From NCBI GenBank assembly GCA_902809985.1, contig CADDXC010000002.1:434001-498000 (forward strand): a DNA stretch of 64,000 bases. Direction: 5' to 3'. Under the pieces are notes generated by a model, which was not told the DNA's origin, did no database searches, and worked only from the letters and a program-made list of their open reading frames with translations. The first letter of the stretch is position 1; every line of letters starts with the position of its first letter. Shown piece after piece: positions 45,154-53,140 of the stretch. The stretch is from Clostridiaceae bacterium BL-3 (GTDB lineage Bacteria > Bacillota > Clostridia > Clostridiales > Clostridiaceae). A program made the position numbers and the translations under genes.

Positions 45154-45604
45154 TTTTAATTCCTCTTTTTCTTAATAGATAACGTATTATGACAAGAAAT
45201 AAAAATAACATTACCAGTGATGGAATACCCATCAGGGATTTTTTTATAGGTTCCATGGAATTTATATTTGTGTTGATGCCAAGCAGTTTGAGCATAAGCA
45301 TATTTAAAAATTCACTTACTGAAAACATTAAAGACATAAACAAAGTTGCATATATAGAGATAAGCAATGGTATTCCTACAATTACCATAGCCCCTATAAT
45401 TAAGATCATCAAAATTATGGTATGAACTCCAAAATATATTGGCAGCTCTCTTACGAGAAAAGAAACTATACCCAGCAACATACTTATGAATATGTATTTT
45501 TTTATCTCAAGTGGTTTTTTAGCTATAATGTGTATTCCCCAAACTACCAAAAGCATTTCGGGAATACTTCTTAAAAAAAGTTCTACCCAATTGATCCCGA
45601 GCAT
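45140..45604 (-). CDS. Agr-linked small membrane protein, paralogue 2
   Basis: A 154-aa, very hydrophobic protein with four to five transmembrane helices. It is clearly related to the product of 45774-46229: both have an early IPEMLL segment and SFLVRELPIYFGVHTII in the middle, and a shared S-L-x-x-L-P/IPSL region near the end. I do not recognise the family. It overlaps agrB by 14 bp, so translation is coupled and a role in Agr peptide processing, export or sensing is likely. The ATG at 45604 follows GGAGAGACGTG; an upstream in-frame ATG at 45658 lacks a site. Confidence 0.8.
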   Translation of the reverse strand: MLGINWVELFLRSIPEMLLVVWGIHIIAKKPLEIKKYIFISMLLGIVSFLVRELPIYFGVHTIILMILIIGAMVIVGIPLLISIYATLFMSLMFSVSEFLNMLMLKLLGINTNINSMEPIKKSLMGIPSLVMLFLFLVIIRYLLRKRGIKNVPD

Positions 45605-45727
45605 ATTCACGTCTCTCCTTTTGTTGTTATTTACAATCCATTCGACAAATATATACATTTTATGAATTTATTTCACATTGTCTAATTTATGTTATTCTCC
45701 ATAAAATATGAAAATCCTTCTTTAAAT

Positions 45728-45766
45728 AAAAAAATATCCTATAAAAATATTTTATAGGATATTATA
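45728..45766 (-). terminator. Terminator between the two membrane paralogues
   Basis: On the minus strand AATATCCTATAAAA and TTTTATAGGATATT pair and are followed by TTTTTTATTT. It would cut most transcription from the 46266 promoter before agrB unless it is read through. Confidence 0.7.
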
Positions 45767-45773
45767 TTTCATT

Positions 45774-46229
45774 TTACTGTATTTTAAGGTTTTTTTTTAC
45801 AATATTTTGGATGATGATTATAGAGAGAAAAAGTATGATCAATGAGGGGAGGGTAAGTATGGATTTTTTAACGGGGTCTATGTTGGTAAATATAAAAGAT
45901 ATATTAAAAAGGCTGAGTATAAGTTTGTTTAGAGTTTCGCCTATCATAAGTATCAGCAGCATTGCCAGGGTGCTGTAAATGGAAGTAACCAGCGGGATGC
46001 CCTGAATTATCATGATACTTATTATTGAAATCGTTATAATTATGGTGTGGACACCGAAGTATATGGGGAGCTCTCTTACTAAAAAGGAATATAAACCCAG
46101 AATACAGCTTAGAATTATATAATTTCGCACGTTAAAAGATTTTCTGGCCAGTACGTATATTCCCCATATAATCAGCAGCATCTCGGGAATACACCTTAGA
46201 AAAATTTCTATCCATTGAAGTTTCAGCAT
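45774..46229 (-). CDS. Agr-linked small membrane protein, paralogue 1
   Basis: A 151-aa integral membrane protein with four to five helices, paralogous to 45140-45604 along its full length (SFLVRELPIYFGVHTII is identical). No known domain recognised. The ATG follows GAAAGGAC. It has its own promoter with a palindromic operator and is followed by a terminator. Tandem duplication next to agrBD suggests a conserved accessory protein of clostridial Agr loci. Confidence 0.8.
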   Translation of the reverse strand: MLKLQWIEIFLRCIPEMLLIIWGIYVLARKSFNVRNYIILSCILGLYSFLVRELPIYFGVHTIIITISIISIMIIQGIPLVTSIYSTLAMLLILMIGETLNKLILSLFNISFIFTNIDPVKKSILTLPSLIILFLSIIIIQNIVKKNLKIQ

Positions 46230-46265
46230 TGCAAATGTCCTTTCCTGTAACTACATTATTTATAT

Positions 46266-46299
46266 ATTATAGTAAAAATTGTACATATTTGTACAATTT
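46266..46299 (-). promoter_or_regulatory. Promoter with palindromic operator upstream of the Agr-linked genes
   Basis: AAATTGTAC and GTACAATTT (46276-46284, 46291-46299) are exact inverses 6 bp apart. On the minus strand they lie just before TATAAT (46266-46271) and overlap the -35 region. Confidence 0.55.
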
Positions 46300-46449
46300 G
46301 TTTACGTTAAGAAATTCTACGTAAAATAAAAAAATCCTCCTTCTTGAAAAAGTTTTTTTTCGACTCCTGGGAGTAGTGAACAAATTGTGAACTGATCATT
46401 TGGAATTATGTAATTCTGGACTTTGGACAAACTATTGATGTATAATCTT

Positions 46450-46737
46450 ATTTATCCGAACGCTACCATTGCTAATATTTCCAGCTTCCTAAGCTGGAAG
46501 ATAAGCACTGCTACGCGCCTGGATAAGGTGATTCTTAGGTTAGCAGTAATTTGCTTATGAGAAAAATTTTTTCAAGAACTTTAGAAGAGCCAATCCAGTG
46601 GCGTAACAGTTTTTAACCTATCATGTTGTAAACTGGGAGGTTTAGAACTGGCAGCCATCGGATAAGTTCTTCTTAGGTTCAGGTGGAGAAAAGTATTCCT
46701 TATAAGCAAACTCCACCTGAACCTAAGAAGAACTTGA
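46450..46737 (-). repeat. Composite multi-hairpin repeat element, copy B (rearranged)
   Basis: Read on the minus strand it begins with the AGGTTCAGGTGGAG/CTCCACCTGAACCT hairpin (46734-46685), nearly identical to copy A. An inverted, diverged copy of the TTATCC...GGATAA module follows (46597-46670). It ends with a close copy of that module (46527-46452). It lies upstream of the MATE gene; an open frame starting inside it at 46683 is not a real N-terminus. Confidence 0.7.
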
Positions 46738-46778
46738 TTATTATTTTTATTACTAATTTATTATGGGAGAAAGATCAA

Positions 46779-48131
46779 GTGAATTTTATAAGAAAAGACG
46801 TATTTAAATTGGCAGTGCCTATTTTAACCGAGCAGTTGTTTGTCATGTCCCTGGGTGTGGTGAATACCATGATGGCAGGGCATATCAACAAGGAGGCAGT
46901 TTCTGCTATTGGTATGGTGGATTCCATCAACAATATATTTATTGCCTTTTTTTCAGCCCTGGCAGTAGGCGGGACTGTGGTAGTGGCACAATATGCCGGC
47001 AGAAAAAATATAAAAAGGGCAAATGAAGCAGTCAAGCAGGCACTTTACTCTGCTGTGTTGATATCTCTTGCAATTACCACTGCCATGTGGATATTCAGAA
47101 AACAGCTTGTAACTCTGCTGTATGGTTCTGCAGATGTACAGGTTATAGATTATGCTTACACCTATCTCGAAATAACACTTTTAACGTATCCTCTTGTTGC
47201 ACTGAACCTTTCCGCCAATGGCGTGCTGAGGGGAGCAGGCGATACCAAAACACCCATGAAAATTACTATGTTCATGAATGTGATAAACGTAATATTGGGA
47301 TACTGCCTGATTTACGGCGTGCATATAAAAAACTTCAAAATTTCAAGTCTGGGAGTGGAGGGGGCTGCGATTGCCATTGCTGCGGCCAGAACTCTTGGTG
47401 CAGTTATGGTATTCATTGTCCTATTGAGAGGTACAGCCATCGTAAAACTTGCTAAAGTAGCTCAATTTAATTTTGACAGGAAATTATTGAAACCCATATT
47501 TGGAGTGGGGATTCCCGCCAGTGTAGAATCCTTTTTGTTCAATGGAGGAAAACTTATAACTCAGATATTTATTGTAGACATGGGAACCATATCCATAGCG
47601 GCCAATACAATTACCAATTCCATAACAAATATGCTCAACATACCTGGAATGGCTCTGAGCATTGCGGCTACTGCTCTGGTAGGACAGTATATGGGAAGAA
47701 AAGACAGCAGCGGAGCGGAAGACTGCTTATCCTATTTGAATAAGGCTTCCACCATATGCCTTGTAGTTTTAGCACTTATTTCCGTACCTGCTGCAGGCTT
47801 TTTATCCTCTCTCTACACCACAGATTCCTCTATAGTACATTTGTGTGTGAATTTATTGAGAGTAAATGCACTGTTTATTCCGCTCTGGTCCATTGCCTTC
47901 GTCCTGCCTGCGGGGCTGAAGGGAGCAGGTGATGTCAGGTATACCTTGGTGACTTCCATCATAGGAATGTGGATTTTCAGGATAACTATGGGATATATAT
48001 TGGGAATACCCTTAAAAATGGGTGTTATAGGAATTTGGCTTGGAATGTATATAGATTGGCTTGTGAGGGGAATATTGTACTATATGAGATTTAAAAAAGG
48101 AAAGTGGAAGAGCCTTGTGCTCATAAAATAA
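46779..48131 (+). CDS. MATE family efflux transporter
   Basis: A 450-aa NorM/DinF-type exporter with twelve predicted helices. It shows the two-fold MATE pattern: VPILTEQLFVMSLGVVNTMMAG at the start of the first half and GVGIPASVESFLFNGG at the start of the second, plus the LRGAGDTKTPM and LKGAGDVRYT loops. It exports cationic drugs or metabolites with sodium or protons. GTG 46779 follows GGGAGAAAG with 5-bp spacing; the frame open upstream runs into a repeat element. The stop is followed at once by a GC-rich patch. Confidence 0.93.
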   Translation: MNFIRKDVFKLAVPILTEQLFVMSLGVVNTMMAGHINKEAVSAIGMVDSINNIFIAFFSALAVGGTVVVAQYAGRKNIKRANEAVKQALYSAVLISLAITTAMWIFRKQLVTLLYGSADVQVIDYAYTYLEITLLTYPLVALNLSANGVLRGAGDTKTPMKITMFMNVINVILGYCLIYGVHIKNFKISSLGVEGAAIAIAAARTLGAVMVFIVLLRGTAIVKLAKVAQFNFDRKLLKPIFGVGIPASVESFLFNGGKLITQIFIVDMGTISIAANTITNSITNMLNIPGMALSIAATALVGQYMGRKDSSGAEDCLSYLNKASTICLVVLALISVPAAGFLSSLYTTDSSIVHLCVNLLRVNALFIPLWSIAFVLPAGLKGAGDVRYTLVTSIIGMWIFRITMGYILGIPLKMGVIGIWLGMYIDWLVRGILYYMRFKKGKWKSLVLIK

Positions 48132-48608
48132 TCAAGCCAGCCTCCGGGTACAAGCTGTCCTCGGGGGCCGTGAACAGGCCGCGAGCGGAATGTTAATGTG
48201 TAGTAAATAAATTGTGAATAAATATTTAAAATTTAATTAAAAAATTTAAAATTCAATTATAATTTACGCGGATTTTAGCGTTTTAGACGGTGAAAAATGT
48301 AGTATTATCTTTTTATTAATGTAATTTTTATACATAAAAAATAAAAATTGCAAAAATATTCTTATTATAGGTTTATTTTTAGAAAAAGAGGTGATATAAT
48401 TAGCTTGTTGGATTATTTACATCTTAATTGCAATTTAAAACATTTTCATAAGTATTTAAGTTTAAGTCTCCACGGTGCATAATTAAGTTAAAATATATTT
48501 TTTTATAAACAGTTCATATAATACAATAATTATCAATATAATTTATGTGTAGGGCAGTTTGTGTAATAAGAATATAATTATTAATGATATGGAAATGGGT
48601 GTGAGAAT
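48132..48608. other. Intergenic region with a GC-rich patch
   Basis: The first 59 bp (48132-48190) are about two-thirds G+C, with CCTCCGGG, CTCGGGGGCC and GGCCGTGAACAGGCC, in sharp contrast to the rest, which is extremely AT-rich. No gene or named RNA recognised. The AT-rich part must hold the promoter for the kinase gene. Confidence 0.55.
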
Positions 48609-49553
48609 ATGAAAAGTTTTAGTGAACAGGATAAAGGCAGGTATAGTAAAGTACAAAAATCTTCTGTATTAGACGTTTTTTGTGATGCCACTCTGGAAAA
48701 ACAAGTTCAACAGCTTAAAAATGACGTAGAAAGAAATACTGAACTTTTAAACGAAAGCCAGGAGCTTAATAAAAAGATTACAGAATTCATATCTAATATT
48801 TCTCATGAATTAAAAACACCTCTCAACGTTATTTTTTCTGTGATACAAGTATTGGCACTGTGTAAGGATTATACAGACAAAAATTACATAAACAAGCAAA
48901 GCAAGTATCTGGAAATTATGAAACAAAACTGTTACAGACTTATGAGGCTCATAAATAACCTGCTTGATATAAGCAAGCTGGATTCAGGATTTATAAAATT
49001 AAATCTTCACAATAGAAATATTGTAAGCGTAGTTGAGGATATCACTTCTTCATTAGCTCCATATGTGGAAGACAAGGGAATCAATTTGACCTTTGACACC
49101 AATGTGGAGGAAAAGATAATGGCCGTGGATCCGGATAAAATGGAGAGAATAATTTTAAATTTGCTCTCAAATGCAGTGAAATTTACTCCCGAGAATGGTG
49201 AGATATACGTAGATGTTCTGGATAAAGGGGATAATGTATATATTAAAGTAAAGGATACAGGTGTTGGAATACCGGAAGACAAACTTCAGGTCATATTTGA
49301 AAGATTTGGGCAGGTGGGCAGAGATTATGTAGACAACAGCAAGGGCAGCGGAATAGGTCTTTACCTGGTAAAATCATTTGTAGAGCTCCACGGCGGTGAA
49401 ATCAGTGTAAAAAGCACCTTGAACGTCGGAAGCGAATTTACCATAAGGCTTCCCGCCAAAGTTATAGAGGAAGAGTACTGTGAAGAGAGCGATTATGGGA
49501 ACAGAAAAGAACAGATTGGCATGGAATTCCCGGATATATACTATAAAACTTGA
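48609..49553 (+). CDS. Soluble histidine kinase, paralogue of the agr-linked kinase
   Basis: A 314-aa kinase with no transmembrane or sensor domain. About 45 residues of unknown type are followed by a coiled coil, HisKA with SHELKTPLNV near residue 67 and HATPase with NLLSNAVKFT, DTGVGIPEDK and GSGIGLYLVKSFV. It aligns with the last 300 residues of the kinase at 42394, down to a shared C-terminal EFPDIY/EFSDIY. This suggests duplication with loss of the sensor part. All catalytic boxes are intact. The ATG follows GGGTGTGAG. Orphan: no regulator nearby. Confidence 0.88.
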   Translation: MKSFSEQDKGRYSKVQKSSVLDVFCDATLEKQVQQLKNDVERNTELLNESQELNKKITEFISNISHELKTPLNVIFSVIQVLALCKDYTDKNYINKQSKYLEIMKQNCYRLMRLINNLLDISKLDSGFIKLNLHNRNIVSVVEDITSSLAPYVEDKGINLTFDTNVEEKIMAVDPDKMERIILNLLSNAVKFTPENGEIYVDVLDKGDNVYIKVKDTGVGIPEDKLQVIFERFGQVGRDYVDNSKGSGIGLYLVKSFVELHGGEISVKSTLNVGSEFTIRLPAKVIEEEYCEESDYGNRKEQIGMEFPDIYYKT

Positions 49554-49619
49554 TTTTGCAGGAATCTTGATTCCATCTTTATAAGTGATATAATATTCTG
49601 GTAAAGGTGGGGTGATGGC

Positions 49620-50486
49620 ATGAGCAAAATTGGAGGGAACGGATGCGAAATACTGGTTCCCTTTAATGAGAGAAAACCGTTGAAAGAAATAGAGCATAGT
49701 ATCACTAAAAGGTATAGAACCCATATATGGTCGAGATTTGTAAGGGCTATAAGCGAATATCATTTGGTAGAAGAAGGGGATAAAGTTGCAGTGGCAGTAT
49801 CCGGAGGCAAGGACAGTCTGCTCATGGCAAAATTGTTCCAGGAACTGAAAAAACACTGGAAAGTGGATTTTCAGCTGGAATTTATTTCTATGGATCCGGG
49901 ATATCATAAGAGCATTCGGGAACTTTTGGAAAGTAATTGTGAATATTTAAAAATTCCACTGCATATTTTTGAATCTGATATTTTTTCTGTAATAGATAAA
50001 ATTGCCAGAGATTACCCCTGTTATATGTGTGCCAAGATGAGAAGGGGAGCACTTTATACCAAAGCCCGGGAACTTGGCTGCAATAAACTTGCCCTGGGAC
50101 ACCATTTCAATGACGTAATAGAGACAACTCTTCTTAATCTTTTATATTCTGGAAGCTTTAAAACCATGCTTCCAAAATTGAAGTCCAAAAACTTTGAAGG
50201 TCTGGAACTCATAAGACCTCTTTATTACGTGGAAGAAGTCTATATTCAGCGTTTTATACAAAACAGCGGTATATGGCCTCTTAATTGTGCCTGCATGGTT
50301 GCAGCAGAGAGAATAGGCAATAAGCGCTATGAGATCAAGGACTTGATAGCGGAGTTAAAGAAGAGATTTAAAGATATAGATAAATCCATTTTTCACGCGG
50401 CGGAAAATGTAAATTTAGACGGCATTCTCGCCTGGGAGAAAGATGGAGAGAAACATTCTTTTTTGGAAGATTATGATAGACAGTGA
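49620..50486 (+). CDS. TtcA/PP-loop family tRNA 2-thiolation protein
   Basis: A 288-aa PP-loop ATPase. The pyrophosphate loop AVSGGKDSLL is at about residues 59-68. A Cys pair (CYMC, near 138-141) and a third Cys further on (NCAC) match the iron-sulfur site of the TtcA/TtuA group. These enzymes thiolate tRNA (position 32 cytidine or the wobble/54 uridine). The ATG follows GGTGGGGTGATGGC. The next small gene overlaps its end by 14 bp. The family is sure; the tRNA position is not. Confidence 0.88.
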   Translation: MSKIGGNGCEILVPFNERKPLKEIEHSITKRYRTHIWSRFVRAISEYHLVEEGDKVAVAVSGGKDSLLMAKLFQELKKHWKVDFQLEFISMDPGYHKSIRELLESNCEYLKIPLHIFESDIFSVIDKIARDYPCYMCAKMRRGALYTKARELGCNKLALGHHFNDVIETTLLNLLYSGSFKTMLPKLKSKNFEGLELIRPLYYVEEVYIQRFIQNSGIWPLNCACMVAAERIGNKRYEIKDLIAELKKRFKDIDKSIFHAAENVNLDGILAWEKDGEKHSFLEDYDRQ

Positions 50487-50775
50487 GTTGAATCAAATGA
50501 TAAAGATATGGGGAAAGCTCATAAAACACAATAAAATAATCAAAGACAAAGTGGTCACAGCTGGCGGCGGGGAAAATTATCAGCAGGATCTCAAGAAATG
50601 TATAATTGTGCTCTGCAGTGAATTTGACATTGAAAAACCCTACTGGCTTCCCGCCAACCTGGAGGAGTACAACAGGAGAGGCAAAACTATTTTTACACAG
50701 GATAATTTTATAGACAGATTCTCTTTTGACAAATTTGTCATAGAAGAACTTAAAACAAAAAATAAAAAACAGTGA
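50473..50775 (+). CDS. Conserved-looking small protein of unknown function
   Basis: A 100-aa soluble protein that I do not recognise. It is basic and rich in Lys/Ile, with YQQDLKKCIIVLCSEFDI in the middle, a PYWLPANLEEYN segment and a FDKFVIEEL end. It overlaps the TtcA-like gene by 14 bp (ATG 50473 behind GGAAG), so it is translationally coupled and probably a true gene. No transmembrane segment or signal. Confidence 0.65.
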   Translation: MIDSELNQMIKIWGKLIKHNKIIKDKVVTAGGGENYQQDLKKCIIVLCSEFDIEKPYWLPANLEEYNRRGKTIFTQDNFIDRFSFDKFVIEELKTKNKKQ

Positions 50776-50893
50776 AAAGCTGACAGCTGGGAGTATACAG
50801 CTCTTGTTGATTTTTAGCGACTGCCGAAAATCTTCATTTACTATACACCCTGCGCTTTTAACTTTTCACTTTAAATTGTGAATTGTCTAAGAC
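50773..50893. repeat. Imperfect hairpin element with AATTGTGAA tail
   Basis: AGTGAAAAG and CTTTTCACT are the outer arms; the centre carries GATTTTTAGC...GCCGAAAATC, as in the carA-carB element. AAATTGTGAATTG follows. Together with 6211-6312 and 40778-40848 it defines a family. Confidence 0.6.
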
Positions 50894-51336
50894 TGTCCAT
50901 TATCGAATATAACCACGAACTTTATGGAATATATATCTGCCAGTTCTCTGGCATTCGTACCCTCTTCCCTCAGTATTATATAGCTTATTCCTACATTTTC
51001 CAGTATTCCTGTCCTGTCCTGCATAGTGCCGGTGCCCAGCAAGAAGGTAACCCTCACTCTTTTCCCTATCTGAGTTCTTAAGTAACCTTGAACATAATTT
51101 ATATCCTGTTGTATTGGAGAACCTGGTGCCATCTCGAAGCTGGTGGGTGTCGGGGTGATATGGGGTGCCTGAGAAGGCGTCTGCTGGTTTTGTCTTGCGT
51201 CAGAACTTTCGTCTGTTTCCTCAGGTGTTTCTTCAAGTGTTTCCTCCGGGGGAGGAGCTCCTGGCATTTCCATTTCAGGCATTATCTCCGGTGACATTGG
51301 CATAGTCCTGAAATAATCAGGGTAATTTGATATCAT
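50887..51336 (-). CDS. GerQ-like spore coat protein
   Basis: A 149-aa protein. A Pro/Met/Glu-rich N-terminal half (residues 1-75) precedes a compact C-terminal domain of about 70 residues. That domain has YVQGYLRTQIGKRVRVTFLLG, GILENVGISYIILRE and an IYSIKFVVI end, which resembles the GerQ domain of Bacillus coat proteins. It lies directly downstream of a cwlJ-like gene, the arrangement known for cwlJ-gerQ. GerQ is cross-linked in the coat and is needed for CwlJ function. The ATG follows ATGGAGGT. The family call rests on short motifs plus context. Confidence 0.72.
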   Translation of the reverse strand: MISNYPDYFRTMPMSPEIMPEMEMPGAPPPEETLEETPEETDESSDARQNQQTPSQAPHITPTPTSFEMAPGSPIQQDINYVQGYLRTQIGKRVRVTFLLGTGTMQDRTGILENVGISYIILREEGTNARELADIYSIKFVVIFDNGQS

Positions 51337-51410
51337 TAAAATACCTCCATGTTATATTGATTAATCTGGCTAAATTTCAATTGTCAATTAAAAATTAAAT
51401 TGTGCATTGT

Positions 51411-51851
51411 CTAAGTTTGTGCGTACAGCTCCGTGGGGTTGTAAAAGCAGTGGTTTAATATCCTTATCTGAAAAGTTCCTACACCGTTATAGGGAAATAT
51501 ACCGGGACATGGGGCATAGGGATTAAAATACCATAGAGAATAACCTATGTTAAATAACCTGTTTCCTGCAAGTGCCCAGTCTGCTATGTCATAGTGTATT
51601 TGATCAGGAGGAATGGACCAGACATTTTGATTATTGGGTACGCCGTTTATTTCAGTACGCATGCAGTCGAATTGACCAGCCTGAAAAAGTACACGCCTGA
51701 GATCACCCTGGCCTATTCTATGATATTCCCCGTAGGGAACCCGTACCCTGTTCATGATAGTGGTAGCTACAGCCCTCATTCCGTTATCCCCTTCTCCGCC
51801 TGCTTCACACTTTATGATTCTGGCAAGGAGTTCTCTATCTGAGAAAGCCAT
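51411..51851 (-). CDS. CwlJ-like spore cortex hydrolase
   Basis: A 146-aa protein that is almost only a Hydrolase_2 domain: ELLARIIKCEAGGEGDNGMRA at the start with the catalytic-type Glu, TTIMNRVRVPYG, and WYFNPYAPCPG near residue 108. It lacks a signal peptide, as CwlJ does, and would be deposited on the coat from the mother cell for cortex lysis in germination. The ATG follows TGGAGGTG. A gerQ-like gene is 74 bp downstream on the same strand. Confidence 0.9.
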   Translation of the reverse strand: MAFSDRELLARIIKCEAGGEGDNGMRAVATTIMNRVRVPYGEYHRIGQGDLRRVLFQAGQFDCMRTEINGVPNNQNVWSIPPDQIHYDIADWALAGNRLFNIGYSLWYFNPYAPCPGIFPYNGVGTFQIRILNHCFYNPTELYAQT

Positions 51852-52044
51852 AGACTTTCACCTCCATATTTTACTTACAGTATTATTTTATTTGGAAAAG
51901 TTTAAAAGGTTACAATTATTTACTTAAACTCTTATTTCCATCAATTACATGGATAAGAAATTCTTATATTGACTGTAAAAAAATTTTGTGTTGTTATATA
52001 ATAAATTGTATATATTGATGATAATTGAAAGAGAGGTAAACTAT

Positions 52045-53112
52045 ATGGCGAATAAGAAAAGGTTTTTGAGCCCCCTGTTGACTGCGCTGGTGCTGTCACT
52101 GACACTTGGAGTTGGAAGTGTAGGTGTACAAGCAGATGACAGCAGTGATAATATAAACAGAATAGGGGGAAGCGACAGGATAGGTACTGCTGACCAGGTG
52201 GCGCTGGATCTCTTTGGAACTTCCCAAAATGTAGTTCTTGTAAATGGATACGGATATGCGGATGCAGTGAGTGCCACTCCACTGGCAAAACAGCTCAATG
52301 CCCCCATACTTTTGACAGGCGGGGAGGATGCTCTGGAATCCCAGGTATCTTCAACCATGGACAGTCTTCATGTGTCCAATGTATACATAGTAGGCGGCAG
52401 CGGAGTTGTATCCCAGTCCATAGAAGACAGTTTGAAGGCTAAATATGGGACGGAACACGTTCAGCGTATAGAGGGAACCACTGACACCACAAGAATGGGT
52501 ACAAATGCAGCAGTTGCCCAGAAAGTGCTTGATAAGACCGGAAAGAAATCTGCAATCCTTGTAAATGGACAAGATGGATATGCGGATTCACTTTCAGTAG
52601 CTTCCGTTGCAGCACAGGAGGGATATCCCGTTTTATTTGCAAATAGCACGGAAGTACCTGATGTGGTTAAGGATATAGTGACTTCCAACAGCTTGAGTAA
52701 TATAAAAGCTGTAGGGGGAAGCGGAGTCTTGCCTGAAGCTGTAGTGAATTCAGTAAATGGGACTAAAATCACCAAGGATTCCGATATGTTGAACAGATTT
52801 GCCACCAATCTGGCAGTCCTCAATTATTTTAAAAGCAGCCTTAAATTTGACAATGTGTATGTAGCAGCTGGGGGAGCGACAAGCAATCAGTTTGCAGATG
52901 CCCTAGTGGCCTCTGCAGCAGCAGCAAAGACCGATTCACCTTTGGTGCTCAGCGGAGTTGGTGCAAATCAGACTCAAATAGATAATGCCAGAGATTATGT
53001 ATTGTCCAATACCGATCCGGACACTTCAAAGATAACCATAATTGGAGGAACGGCTTCCGTTTCACAGGCAATAGAAGACAGTTTTACTTTTTCTATAATA
53101 GGTATCGAATAA
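52045..53112 (+). CDS. Cell-wall-binding-repeat-2 surface protein
   Basis: A 355-aa exported protein: a signal peptide ending GVQADDS, then three cell wall binding repeat 2 modules (PF04122; about residues 40-135, 140-240, 245-350). Each has the RIGGSDRIGTA- or RFATNLAVL-type start and a VYIVGGSGVVSQS-type middle. These triads bind anionic wall polymers and anchor S-layer-like proteins. There is no further effector domain. The ATG at 52045 follows GAGAGGTAA. A strong terminator touches the stop codon. A much larger protein of the same type lies downstream. Confidence 0.93.
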   Translation: MANKKRFLSPLLTALVLSLTLGVGSVGVQADDSSDNINRIGGSDRIGTADQVALDLFGTSQNVVLVNGYGYADAVSATPLAKQLNAPILLTGGEDALESQVSSTMDSLHVSNVYIVGGSGVVSQSIEDSLKAKYGTEHVQRIEGTTDTTRMGTNAAVAQKVLDKTGKKSAILVNGQDGYADSLSVASVAAQEGYPVLFANSTEVPDVVKDIVTSNSLSNIKAVGGSGVLPEAVVNSVNGTKITKDSDMLNRFATNLAVLNYFKSSLKFDNVYVAAGGATSNQFADALVASAAAAKTDSPLVLSGVGANQTQIDNARDYVLSNTDPDTSKITIIGGTASVSQAIEDSFTFSIIGIE

Positions 53113-53140
53113 AAAAACCCGCTTTCGCGGGTTTTTTATT
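53112..53140 (+). terminator. Strong intrinsic terminator
   Basis: AAAAAACCCGC, loop TTTC, GCGGGTTTTTT directly after the stop codon. Confidence 0.95.

Noticed and set aside
46683-46778. N-terminal extension of the MATE protein (MEKSIPYKQ...)
   Set aside because: It is translated from the composite repeat hairpin and has no ribosome site; GTG 46779 has a well-spaced GGGAGA and matches the usual MATE start.
51988-52044. Upstream start for the first wall-binding protein
   Set aside because: It would add 19 residues before the signal peptide; ATG 52045 has GAGAGGTAA at proper distance.
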